A program made the translations under genes and the position numbers. Shown here piece by piece: positions 7,101 through 14,941 of a stretch of 58,244 bases of DNA. Positions within the stretch are counted from its first letter, which is position 1. Each line of letters starts with the position of its first letter. Location: NCBI GenBank assembly GCA_937893145.1, contig CALBJW010000166.1:1-58244 (forward strand), given 5' to 3'. The notes under the pieces were generated by a model. It did no database searches and was not told the DNA's origin. It saw only the letters and a list, made by a program, of their open reading frames with translations. The DNA comes from an uncultured Prevotellaceae bacterium (GTDB taxonomy: Bacteria; Bacteroidota; Bacteroidia; Bacteroidales; Bacteroidaceae).

Positions 7101-9500
7101 ATTGCTGAAAGATTTATTATTTCCAGAAGTACCATTATTTCCATCAACATACGCACCAATCATTTCATCATAAAGATTTGCATCAGCAGTATTTATCGAA
7201 ACGATAGGCAGGTAATATTTATTTCTCTGATAGATGTAACTTCTTGTCACAACAGCACTTGGAAGGTATCCATCCTTGAAAAGACGGAAACGATAGACTG
7301 TATTTGAAGTGCCAATATTGAACTCTCCCGTAGTGCTTGTCGTACCATTGCTGAGTGTAGGTGTGCTACCATCTGTTGTGTAGCGGAGTGTAGCCCCTGC
7401 AGGTATTGTTACTCTTGCTGTGAAAGGGGCTGTGAACACACAAGCATCCTTATCAACTACAGGAGCAGCAAGACGAGTCAAGGCAAAGGAAGAGGTTGTA
7501 TTAGTAGCCTCAGGTGTAGGTTCGCCTGTCATCATCCAAGTGCTTCCACCATCAGTGGTGCGAGCATAACTTGTACGTGGAACGGCAGGAGGATAAGTCT
7601 GCTGCAAGAATACATTGCCATTTGCATCGCTAATATAGATGGTTCCACCTTCGTAATTGAGCTTGAAATCAACCTGCTTGTATGCCTGATTACTAAACTC
7701 ACTTCCAGTGTCATAGTGGTCAAACCAGATATTCTTATAACCATTAGCAGGAACTATCCCAATATCATAAGGAAGTTGGAATTTCTTCAGATTACTGATA
7801 TCATCGCTAATATATAAATCACCGATGAATATGTTCGTAGAAGTTGGATTATACAGCTCTACCCACCCTCCATAGTTGAACGAAGGGTCAATAAACATGT
7901 CGATATTAGCAACCTGTATCTCATTAATAAAAAGATGAGTGATACGTGATGGTTCCACATTAACTTTTACAGTTGCAGAAAGGTTAGAGTTGATAGGTTT
8001 TGCCGTAATGGTAGCTGTACCCACATTATTGGCCGTTACTTTTCCATACATATCTACCGAGGCAACAGACTCATCACTTGATGACCAAACTACCTTCTTG
8101 TACACTTCTGATGCAGCCGTTACTTTTTCTGTCAAAAAGTACGATTCCGACATACACATTGTGAGTGAAGTTGGAGAAACACTTATTCGACTTGCATCAC
8201 TTGCTTCTTGACCATAATAATAAAGTTTGACATGATCGAATGCAACCCAATTGGACGTACAATCTGCATCTGTCTTCATTCCTATGGTCAGTTTGTCTCC
8301 CTTTTTGATGAAGTCCAAAGTATAGTGAATTGGTTGTCCACTCTTTGTGGTAACGCTTTTCTTATACTCTACATCACTACCTGCAAAAAGATATACACCA
8401 CTAACTGTGTAATCAGTTGCATTATCCTTGCTTTGGTCACACGCAATGATGTCTGCCTGCAGTTGGTATCTTCCATCAGGTATATCTGTTATAGACTGTG
8501 TGATGGAACCTTTTCCAAGTTTACGAGAAGAAGAAGAAACCCAAGTCTCAACAAATCCACTAATAGAAACGCCATTGTAGTTATAACTTGCACTTTGATA
8601 TCCTCTGTTCTGAGCACCAGGCATATCAACGGTCCATCCATTTGCATTATCATTGAATGATGGGTTCTGGATATACGATGTATAGTTAACAGGAGTAGCA
8701 GCTGACATACATAATGGAAGGAAGAACATCATTACAAGCATTGCGATGTCCTTGACAAGGTTCTTCAGATTCTGCTTCTGTCCCTTGCTCTTTGTCATTT
8801 GTCCAAACTGAACAGCCTTCTGCGGACAACCGTGATAACAACGCAAACATCCAGTACAATTACCGTTCCACACAGGTTGTCCTTCTGCACCTGTCATAGA
8901 AATATTGTTGAGTGGACACTCCTTTGCACACTTACCACACTTCTGGCAAGAATCATTTGTCTTGAAGAACTTATCTGTTACAAGTGTAGAATTGAAAAGA
9001 GGACGAAGACAATAGGTCTTTGTATAAGGCATTGCACCTCTTACCACATCAGTAACAGTGCGTCTTTCCTGTATTTGCCTCACAATGTCTGGAAGTTTAC
9101 CAAGCGTAGATTGAACTTTCGAAGCAGCCACATCATCAGCATCTACATCAAAACCTGGCAAACAAACATAAGTGTTTGGCATCTGAACAGAAAAGACAGC
9201 ATCAAGAGAAAGCCCTGCCTTAGTTTTCAGTTCCTTACGAAGTATTTGGTCTGCATAACCCATGTCATCACCACAAGTCATTACAGCCCAAACATATTTT
9301 ACATCTTCAGACTTTAGTTTTTCAATGAAATCTGATACAATGCAGGGAATGCCCCACGCATATACAGGAAACACTAATCCTATGCTTTCCGCCAGTGTTG
9401 TCTCACAATTTGGGATGGTGCATAGCTCTTCACCAAGCATCGATGCTAATCGAACGGCAACATATCTACTATTGCCAGTTCCCGAAAAAGAATATATCAT
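4185..9500 (-). CDS. EFR1-type ferredoxin fused in frame to a secreted CotH-kinase surface protein
   Basis: This is a 1771-aa open frame. Residues 1 to about 243 are an EFR1-family flavodoxin/ferredoxin: a flavodoxin start (IYSFSGTGNSRYVA) and two 4Fe-4S motifs, CQKCGKCAKECP and CTGCLRCYHGCP, ending with the usual T.KGQ tail. A signal-peptide-like segment follows at once (KDIAMLVMMFFLPLCMSAA, about 250-268). Next come a galactose-binding-like domain, a BIG2 Ig domain (SVSPTSLTM..), a lamin-tail domain (LFINEIQ..), a chitobiase C-terminal-like repeat (LRYTTDGSTPTL), a CotH kinase domain (RNGGNDNHSR, VREPNNKNHGY, MDLDAGFS), a second lamin-tail domain (LKINEVSASNS), and a T9SS-type tail (LRPGIYIVRMSDG). 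An internal ATG at 8798 (residue 235) could start the secreted part alone. Either the cytoplasmic redox half is really fused to an exported half, or a stop codon was lost. A -7 box lies at 9525-9533. Confidence 0.85.
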   Translation of the reverse strand: MIYSFSGTGNSRYVAVRLASMLGEELCTIPNCETTLAESIGLVFPVYAWGIPCIVSDFIEKLKSEDVKYVWAVMTCGDDMGYADQILRKELKTKAGLSLDAVFSVQMPNTYVCLPGFDVDADDVAASKVQSTLGKLPDIVRQIQERRTVTDVVRGAMPYTKTYCLRPLFNSTLVTDKFFKTNDSCQKCGKCAKECPLNNISMTGAEGQPVWNGNCTGCLRCYHGCPQKAVQFGQMTKSKGQKQNLKNLVKDIAMLVMMFFLPLCMSAATPVNYTSYIQNPSFNDNANGWTVDMPGAQNRGYQSASYNYNGVSISGFVETWVSSSSRKLGKGSITQSITDIPDGRYQLQADIIACDQSKDNATDYTVSGVYLFAGSDVEYKKSVTTKSGQPIHYTLDFIKKGDKLTIGMKTDADCTSNWVAFDHVKLYYYGQEASDASRISVSPTSLTMCMSESYFLTEKVTAASEVYKKVVWSSSDESVASVDMYGKVTANNVGTATITAKPINSNLSATVKVNVEPSRITHLFINEIQVANIDMFIDPSFNYGGWVELYNPTSTNIFIGDLYISDDISNLKKFQLPYDIGIVPANGYKNIWFDHYDTGSEFSNQAYKQVDFKLNYEGGTIYISDANGNVFLQQTYPPAVPRTSYARTTDGGSTWMMTGEPTPEATNTTSSFALTRLAAPVVDKDACVFTAPFTARVTIPAGATLRYTTDGSTPTLSNGTTSTTGEFNIGTSNTVYRFRLFKDGYLPSAVVTRSYIYQRNKYYLPIVSINTADANLYDEMIGAYVDGNNGTSGNNKSFSNKNRGWERPVNFEYLVPDKKGEYTVALNQELDFEVCGGWSRHFSPDASFRLKAGKYYEGINEIGYPVFKDKPYIKNKTLQVRNGGNDNHSRIFDAALHTIILNSGMYVDCQACQPAHIFINGKHKFMFNVREPNNKNHGYSNYGIDTDLMDQFEINGKKGYEQKTGTDVVFRKWMSLAQQLGKNPNDESLYNQICEVVDIDEYTNYMAVECFIGSSDWLNNSNNVKGYRSQLDGKYHLVIMDLDAGFSTRGIITKFEEHLNDSRYDTGKNFLIDIFLNMIKCPTFRKKFIDAFCIVDGSVFDKDVVESVITNMRDVRKPALGWEGNDPTNTANNLISKINSQENRTVRMDYLANYLGLTSRYSVTINKNIPGGRLLINTEEIPTGKFEGTLFAPVELKATVPAGYSFVGWSNDGGSTIISTEESLPISLLGNPGTYNVLAVYEKMSDMALLSDIATPLKINEVSASNSIYVNETIKKNDWFEIYNTTDTPLDVAGLYVSDDITQPMKYQIPSYAVDINTIIPANGHLIVWADKLAPTAQLHTNFKLSNAGNQMVLLTSSDEFVANNSAFFSAHPALKDFADGLKYNMHDGDQSVGRYPDGANNFYRMARPTIEKSNSKHSYDDFLGIDEGIMSKDSNIKIDLAQGWNWISHPLSEALSVNEFKNSADRILSHNLEAYYSSEAKTMKGMLKSLTAGNMYKVEADKAASYSFSGETTTNRTFNLKAGWNWVGYPTTGTQSITTALAGSHVEEGDVIVGQNGFSTYTESDGWVGTLSSLVSGNGYMYRSASTKAIRFNESVANVKLRRQAMALNSLEKKFGFNRHDYPDVMCIIATLQIDGTPMLEDHFAVAAYSQGECRGAGEFVNGRLFLTLHGEGSEPFTFKAFDSNNDSYNITNTLSFTPDMMGTMSSPYIFNIGEPEVTDIAAYSTSSAAVPVAYYNLSGSLVSSHKSQLRPGIYIVRMSDGRNSKIMIK

Positions 9501-9524
9501 TTGAAGTCGCCTTTATAATTGCGT

Positions 9525-9533
9525 GCAAAGTTA
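9525..9533 (-). promoter_or_regulatory. -7 box for the EFR1-CotH/dockerin operon
   Basis: TAACTTTGC on the minus strand, 25 bp upstream of the ATG at 9500. It lies just downstream of the terminator of the preceding gene, supporting separate transcription. Confidence 0.6.
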
Positions 9534-9539
9534 CAAAAA

Positions 9540-9579
9540 AAAGAACATTCGCAAGCATAAAAGCTCACGAATGTTCTTT
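9540..9579 (-). terminator. Rho-independent terminator of the 1485-aa gene
   Basis: AAAGAACATTCG and CGAATGTTCTTT form a perfect 12-bp stem with a 16-nt loop. On the minus strand it is followed by a run of eight T. It lies 20 bp past the stop at 9600. Confidence 0.85.
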
Positions 9580-9599
9580 ATTATTATTTAAAAGGTGTA

Positions 9600-12500
9600 T
9601 TACTTAATGTAAACCTTCTTCATTTGACCATTGTTGTACTTCACAATGTTAAGGCCCTTCTGGAGAGTGTTAACCTTAGCACCGCTAACTGAGTAGATAG
9701 CCTTCACATTGCTCATTGGGTTAGCAACCTCTGCGATAGATGTAGCCTTGTCTGAAGGGAACTTAAGAATCTTAGCAGCAGTAGAAGTAGGAGCAGTAAG
9801 GTAAGCGTGGTTAGCTGTAACCTTTGGTGAAGCCTTTTCTGTGTCAACTACGAAGAATGCTACGCGTCCAGACTGGTTCTGGAGAACATACGAACCACTT
9901 GGTGCAGTTACCTCTGAGTAAACACCTGTGAGGAGACCTGAAGTGTATTCATCAGTTGTTGCAACACCCCAACCAGATACAACCTTGTCAACTGGAGTGT
10001 TCTCAGCTGAGAGAATAACTGGAGTATTAGCAGGGATTGTGCCTGTAATCTCATCAAGAACAAGTTCTGAGTTATCCTCCAAAGCAGATGTTGTGTAAGC
10101 CTTAACACCAGTTGGAATTGCTACAGCGAATGGAGCAACGAATGTAGCGTACTTAGAGTCAGAAACCTTGAGAGTAGCAGTTGCCTTGACAGCCTCAGCA
10201 AGTACCATGCGATAGTTGCTACCAGAAGTGTAAAGGTCATCATTTCCTGTTGAACCAATTAACTTGTTTGCTGCAACATTTTTAATCTGCCAATTTCCTT
10301 CTGCATCCATTGGAACAATCTCAAACTTAGCAGCTTTCTCTGCATCTGTAATAGTACGAATCTGCTCATCATTTCCTGTATAAGCAGAACCAAGAGCAAG
10401 ATAACGCTTTGCTCCATCTGCATCATACTGGCTAAGAGTATATGTATTCTTTTCACCAGTAGGCTCGAAAATAAATGCCTGAGCATAATTTGCATTAGAG
10501 GTCTTGTACTTGATACCATAATTACCCTGATCGTTGCGACCTCCAGCAATGAATGTAAGAGCCTTATCCTTATGTGCAAAACCTACTGAAACATTAGTAA
10601 TAGTATAACGCTTACCTGCTTCAGGAGCGTTGAGTGCAGGAATTTCGATTGCATTTACAATCTCAACCTGAGCTTCAATCTCTTCTGCAGATGTAGCATT
10701 TTCAAGAACTGACTTAGCAGTCTCAATCTTGTTATTGATTTCAGCAATAGCAGCAGCAGGGTACTGGAATGCACCTTCACCGACATTAGCTGTAGGAACA
10801 TTTACACCATTAATTGCTTTCTCAAGTTCGATCTTAGCAAGTTCAGATGCAGGGATAGAGAAGAGGCGGATATCGGCGATAGCAATCTGGTTCTGATTAT
10901 TTGTTGTCTTTGCAAATTCAAGAACATAGTTGCCATCAGCAGGAATAGTGATAGTACCATCGTATGCAGCCCATGAAGATGTCTGAGTGTGAGCCTTATT
11001 GTCTGGAGCTGTCACCTTAGCAGGATCAACTGTTGCTGTATTATCGCCAGACTTAACCACGATGTTACGAGCACCGAGTTCGTTCCAACCACCATAGTTG
11101 AACTTCAAGCTGTAAACACCAGCCTTGAGAGGCATTGTGTAGCCTTCAACTGTACCGTAAGAAGTCTCAAATTTAGCGAAGAGACAACCTGCTTCATCAC
11201 CGACACCAGCATTTGTTCCCTTATTTGTCTGGTTGTAAACACGAGTATTATAACCGAGGTTTGTCCATCCTGTAGGTACAAGATAGCCACTCTCCTGAGC
11301 TGTAGTAAGAGTGAACTGACCATCATAAACAGCGTTTACTTCTTCTGTGTTCTCAGTCCATACAGCTTCTTCGAGAGCCTTCTGTGCATCAGCAACAACT
11401 GACTTCTCTGCAGGTTCTGTAATAGCCTTAGCAGCAGCTACAGCCTTAATAGCTTCAATATTATTATAAGGTGCAAACTCACCCTTCTGGAAACCAAGAG
11501 TATTAGCTTCAGCAGCTTCAATTGCAGCGTTGAGAGCAGCAATCTCGTCTGGAGTAGCCCATTCCAACAATTCATCTGGGTTGAGGTCGCGTTCCTTCTT
11601 ATAAGTAACATTCTTGAATGAGAGCCAAGATACATTAGACTCAGCAGGAACATCAAACTTGATGCGGAGAACACCGTCCTTAACAAGACCCTGTGCAGTG
11701 AATGTATTCAAGTAGCGGTTTGTACCTTCAATTACATCACCTGCAGTTACATCAACAGCTTCACCATTATTAACAGTAAGGTTGATTGGCTTCAAATCGC
11801 CATTGTGTGATGTACGAACGAGAGCGCTAACAACATAAAGACCATTGTCAACATCAGAAATATTTGTCTCAATAGCATTAGCTTCAAGTGAACCAGAACC
11901 TACCCAGTACTCGAAGAATGGAACTGTGAAGTTAGAACCATCAGTTTCACCTTCTACTGACCAAGTATTAACATAGAGAGCAGTATCGAAGTTGTTGCAA
12001 GCCTTGTCACCAATAGTCCAAGGAGTAAGGAGGAAGTTGTACTCTGTAGAAGCGTGCCAGCCTGTTGCTGCGTTAGGGTTAACCACTACTTCGTTGAGAG
12101 TGCGGTTGTCGTATGCAGTCTGCTTCTCTGCGTATGCAGCAGCATAAGCTTCGTAGCCTTCACCATAAATATTAGTGCCATCGACAAGTGCCTTCTGGGC
12201 AGCAAGTGCAACAGCATTATTCTCATACTGCTTTACAGAAGCCTTAGCAGCTTCAATTGCCTTTACTGCTTCATCATAATTAGCAACAGTCTTGTTTGCA
12301 TTGTATGCAGCAACGGCATCAGACTGAGCCTTCTCAATATCCTTGTTCATCACGCCTTCAGCAAGTGCTGGGAGTTCAGGCATGTTATCGCCAAGATATG
12401 TGAGACGGAAGTTGTCTGCCTTATACCAATTAGTAGAAGCAACCTTTATCTTGAGAGTACCATCAGATACATAAGTAATGACAGAACCATCAACACCTAC

Positions 12501-14057
12501 GCCCTTACCTTCTGGAGAAGTCAAAACTTCTGCCACCGATTCATTGGCATAGAGATTGATCTTAACATTTGCATCTGAAGCAATGAGGGCTTTCACCTCA
12601 TAGTTACCTACAGGAAGCTTGTAAGCAAGAGTCTGCTGAACATACTTCTCTGCATCGCCACCCCAAGTGTTGAATACATAATTGCCATCAGCATTAGAAA
12701 CGGTGTAAGTACCGTTTGTAATAGGGTAAACATTTGTATCATTTGCCTTATTTGCCTCCCAACCTGTCAAGTTACCAGTTTCGAAACTTGGGTTCTCAAT
12801 AAGGGAAGTGAGATCAGTTACGCCACTATTAATAAGGTCAGCAGCTTTATTCTCTATCAAATAAGCCCTGTTGGCTTCCTTAGCTGCTGCAACTGCATTT
12901 TTCAGATTTGCAGTAGCCGCTTCAAGTTCTGCTGCTGAAGTGTTATTAAGATTAATAATATTTTGAGAAACGGCATCTCTTATAGCATCCTTGGCTTCTG
13001 CGTCCATAACCAAATTATTGCGACATGAAATTGCTTCGTCAAGAGCTGCCTTATATGCTGCAACATATTCTGCAAGCTCAACTGCTGCTATTGAAGTATC
13101 GCCAAAATATGTGAGTGCAAATTCGCCCCAGATATTCCAAAGACCTGTATTAGTATCACCATGAACACCAAGATTAATTTCTTCTCCCTCACTTACAGCA
13201 AAGACGATTGATTTAATTGGGTACTTGTTCTGAAGGAAACTTTGATATGCAGATGCCATGCTGGTTTCACCATAAGCGATAGGGCAGAAAGTAGATTTGT
13301 TTTCATTCACGAAAACATAAGGAAGTGGTTCTGCTCCATTACCTGGGCTGTAGAATGCCTGGGCATCAAGTTTGTAAACACCTGGTTTAAGATCTGATAT
13401 GGTTTGTGTGAAATGAAAACCATTATTTGAATGATAAGATTCTGCACAGTTTGCTACATTACCATTATTACCTTGAGCAAAATTCGATGGCTTACCTGAC
13501 AAATCTGCTCCAGTAACAGTCCATGTTGTGTGGAAATCGGTATTTGCATTACGCTTAAACTCTGGGTTCTGGATAAAGTAAGTTACATCAACAGGGTTTT
13601 CGGCACTCGCACTTTCCTGCATCTTTACTACATCAGCAAGAGTAATCAACTTCCACTGTGCGCTTGCTGCTGCATCAGTTACAGTTTTAACTGGCTGGTT
13701 CTTGCCATTACCTGCAACATAATTACCACCATTTTCAATTGTACAAGTACCATCGGAATTTACTGAAATATTCCATGATGTTGCAGCTCCGTCAACATAC
13801 AAGTTTGTAGCGAGGAAGTGGTTGGCTGCATTGTTGAACTGATAAGAATCGAGAGTGTAACCTTCTCCACTTACTGAGAGGTTAAATCTTTGTGGGCGTC
13901 CGAGCAGGGTTGCACGCGTACCCCAATCATTACCACCACCAAGGAAAGCACCAGTCTCAACATTTTGGATGAAATATTCACCTTCCGCAATCTGAGCCTT
14001 AGCACTACCCATTCCTAAGACGGCAAATGCCGCAAGAAGTAAATGTTTAAGTTTCAT
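9600..14057 (-). CDS. Large modular secreted protein, T9SS-type C-terminus
   Basis: This is a 1485-aa protein with a signal peptide (MKLKHLLLAAFAVLGMGSAKA). Residues 22-140 look like a ricin/beta-trefoil-type module (GEYFIQNVETGAFLGGG). The rest alternates carbohydrate-binding-like beta-sandwich modules introduced by 'FIQNPEF', 'IENPSFETGNLTGW' and 'NPNAATGWHAS' with Ala-rich three-helix (FIVAR-like) linkers (LEAATANLKNAVAAAKEA, YDEAVKAIEAAKASVK, VADAQKALEEAV). The last 45 residues (VKAIYSVSGAKVNTLQKGLN.. to KKVYIK) match Prevotella-type T9SS sorting tails. No catalytic domain is recognised. The likely role is a surface adhesin or glycan-binding scaffold. It is transcribed alone, with a -7 box at 14117-14125 and a terminator at 9540-9579. 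Confidence 0.8.
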   Translation of the reverse strand: MKLKHLLLAAFAVLGMGSAKAQIAEGEYFIQNVETGAFLGGGNDWGTRATLLGRPQRFNLSVSGEGYTLDSYQFNNAANHFLATNLYVDGAATSWNISVNSDGTCTIENGGNYVAGNGKNQPVKTVTDAAASAQWKLITLADVVKMQESASAENPVDVTYFIQNPEFKRNANTDFHTTWTVTGADLSGKPSNFAQGNNGNVANCAESYHSNNGFHFTQTISDLKPGVYKLDAQAFYSPGNGAEPLPYVFVNENKSTFCPIAYGETSMASAYQSFLQNKYPIKSIVFAVSEGEEINLGVHGDTNTGLWNIWGEFALTYFGDTSIAAVELAEYVAAYKAALDEAISCRNNLVMDAEAKDAIRDAVSQNIINLNNTSAAELEAATANLKNAVAAAKEANRAYLIENKAADLINSGVTDLTSLIENPSFETGNLTGWEANKANDTNVYPITNGTYTVSNADGNYVFNTWGGDAEKYVQQTLAYKLPVGNYEVKALIASDANVKINLYANESVAEVLTSPEGKGVGVDGSVITYVSDGTLKIKVASTNWYKADNFRLTYLGDNMPELPALAEGVMNKDIEKAQSDAVAAYNANKTVANYDEAVKAIEAAKASVKQYENNAVALAAQKALVDGTNIYGEGYEAYAAAYAEKQTAYDNRTLNEVVVNPNAATGWHASTEYNFLLTPWTIGDKACNNFDTALYVNTWSVEGETDGSNFTVPFFEYWVGSGSLEANAIETNISDVDNGLYVVSALVRTSHNGDLKPINLTVNNGEAVDVTAGDVIEGTNRYLNTFTAQGLVKDGVLRIKFDVPAESNVSWLSFKNVTYKKERDLNPDELLEWATPDEIAALNAAIEAAEANTLGFQKGEFAPYNNIEAIKAVAAAKAITEPAEKSVVADAQKALEEAVWTENTEEVNAVYDGQFTLTTAQESGYLVPTGWTNLGYNTRVYNQTNKGTNAGVGDEAGCLFAKFETSYGTVEGYTMPLKAGVYSLKFNYGGWNELGARNIVVKSGDNTATVDPAKVTAPDNKAHTQTSSWAAYDGTITIPADGNYVLEFAKTTNNQNQIAIADIRLFSIPASELAKIELEKAINGVNVPTANVGEGAFQYPAAAIAEINNKIETAKSVLENATSAEEIEAQVEIVNAIEIPALNAPEAGKRYTITNVSVGFAHKDKALTFIAGGRNDQGNYGIKYKTSNANYAQAFIFEPTGEKNTYTLSQYDADGAKRYLALGSAYTGNDEQIRTITDAEKAAKFEIVPMDAEGNWQIKNVAANKLIGSTGNDDLYTSGSNYRMVLAEAVKATATLKVSDSKYATFVAPFAVAIPTGVKAYTTSALEDNSELVLDEITGTIPANTPVILSAENTPVDKVVSGWGVATTDEYTSGLLTGVYSEVTAPSGSYVLQNQSGRVAFFVVDTEKASPKVTANHAYLTAPTSTAAKILKFPSDKATSIAEVANPMSNVKAIYSVSGAKVNTLQKGLNIVKYNNGQMKKVYIK

Positions 14058-14116
14058 TTTAGATTTGTTTAGTTAATAATTATTTAATAAAGTTACTTTT
14101 TCACATAATTTATCGT

Positions 14117-14125
14117 GCAAATATA
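14117..14125 (-). promoter_or_regulatory. -7 box of the 1485-aa secreted protein
   Basis: TATATTTGC on the minus strand, about 60 bp upstream of the ATG at 14057, giving a leader of roughly 50 nt. Confidence 0.6.
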
Positions 14126-14311
14126 ATAAAACTTATTATAAATAATGTGGCTTTCAGCAAAAAAACGCAAAAAATGCTATATTTTTCATGACTTTCAACG
14201 CAAAACGCACAAAAACAAACATAACAAATAACATTTCTCTTCAAACATATATTAAGCACATATAAATTACTTATCTAAACTATCAACTCAAATTCTACCT
14301 ATTTTTCGCTT

Positions 14312-14398
14312 TAAACATGCGGAGGATTTGCCTTAAACATGCGGAAGTTTTGCCTCAAACATGCAGAGGTTTTGCCTCATTTTACCTTATGTTTTAAG
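14312..14398. repeat. Three 22-bp direct repeats plus degenerate inverted copy
   Basis: Units at 14312-14333, 14334-14355 and 14356-14377 each read (T/C)AAACATGC(G/A)GAgG..TTGCCT. They are followed by CATTTTACCTTATGTTTTA (14378-14396), a degenerate inverted copy. The layout matches the array at 33795-33901 and the single copy at 20320-20361, so this is a dispersed repeat family. Confidence 0.75.
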
Positions 14399-14464
14399 CA
14401 AAAACTACTATACTTTTTTGCACTTACATCTCCCAGAAAAATTACAAAAAATGCAAATTTAGCC

Positions 14465-14755
14465 AACATCCACCCAAACTAGAGCTAAATCATTGATAAT
14501 GAACGAATATGCTATAGGTGGATGTTATCTAAACATCCACCCAACATCCACCTACATCCACCCAACTTCCACCTTTCGACTTTTAAGGAACAGTACGTGT
14601 ACATTCCATTATTTTCTGTCCCATCTTGGGAACTGCATTTTCCTTTATGATATGAGCATTTTGAAAAAGGTGGATGTGGGTGGATGTACAGCGAACATCC
14701 ACCCTATGTAAATTATCTAATTATCAACAACTTAATTCTATTTTGGGTGGATGTA
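14465..14755. repeat. Cluster of ten AACATCCACCC-type 11-mers in both orientations
   Basis: Forward copies: 14465-14475, 14532-14542, 14543-14553, 14553-14563, 14564-14574 (one base off) and 14694-14704. Reverse copies: 14516-14526, 14668-14678, 14678-14688 and 14745-14755. Four forward copies are in tandem at 10-11 bp steps, one helical turn. Copies 14516-14526 with 14532-14542, and 14678-14688 with 14694-14704, form 10-bp hairpins with 5- to 7-nt loops. The cluster sits between the divergent 1485-aa and mutarotase genes. It is either a multi-site operator or two RNA hairpins. Confidence 0.7.
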
Positions 14756-14927
14756 GGATGTTTTTACCACTTTTCATTATTTTTGAGTCATGTCTTAGAA
14801 TTTCGATTGTTAAAGGCTTTTCTTTTCAATAAGTGCAAAACGCACAAATATACTGCTATGAAGAGAAGAATAATCCGCCAAACAACAAGAAATGAAGTAA
14901 ACATTTGGCAGAATGAAAAGTTCTTCG

Positions 14928-14936
14928 TATTTTTGC
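14928..14936 (+). promoter_or_regulatory. -7-like box immediately before the mutarotase start
   Basis: TATTTTTGC ends 5 bp before the ATG at 14942. If used, the message would be almost leaderless, so a promoter further upstream within the repeat cluster is also possible. Confidence 0.35.
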
Positions 14937-14941
14937 CCTCT

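Larger units (their letters stand above)
14126..14927. other. Gene-free divergent intergenic region
   Basis: About 800 bp with no credible gene. It contains the 22-bp repeat array, the ACATCCACC cluster and flanking AT-rich DNA. An open frame can be read through it into the mutarotase gene, but that extension has no signal peptide, crosses the repeats and precedes the -7 box, so it is not coding. Confidence 0.6.

Noticed and set aside
6567..7307. 246-aa open frame antisense to the CotH gene
   Set aside because: Opposite-strand shadow; composition is Ile/Thr rich as expected from reverse reading of the sense codons.
14684..14941. 86-residue N-terminal extension of the mutarotase fusion
   Set aside because: It reads through the ACATCCACC repeats and buries a clean signal peptide starting at 14942.
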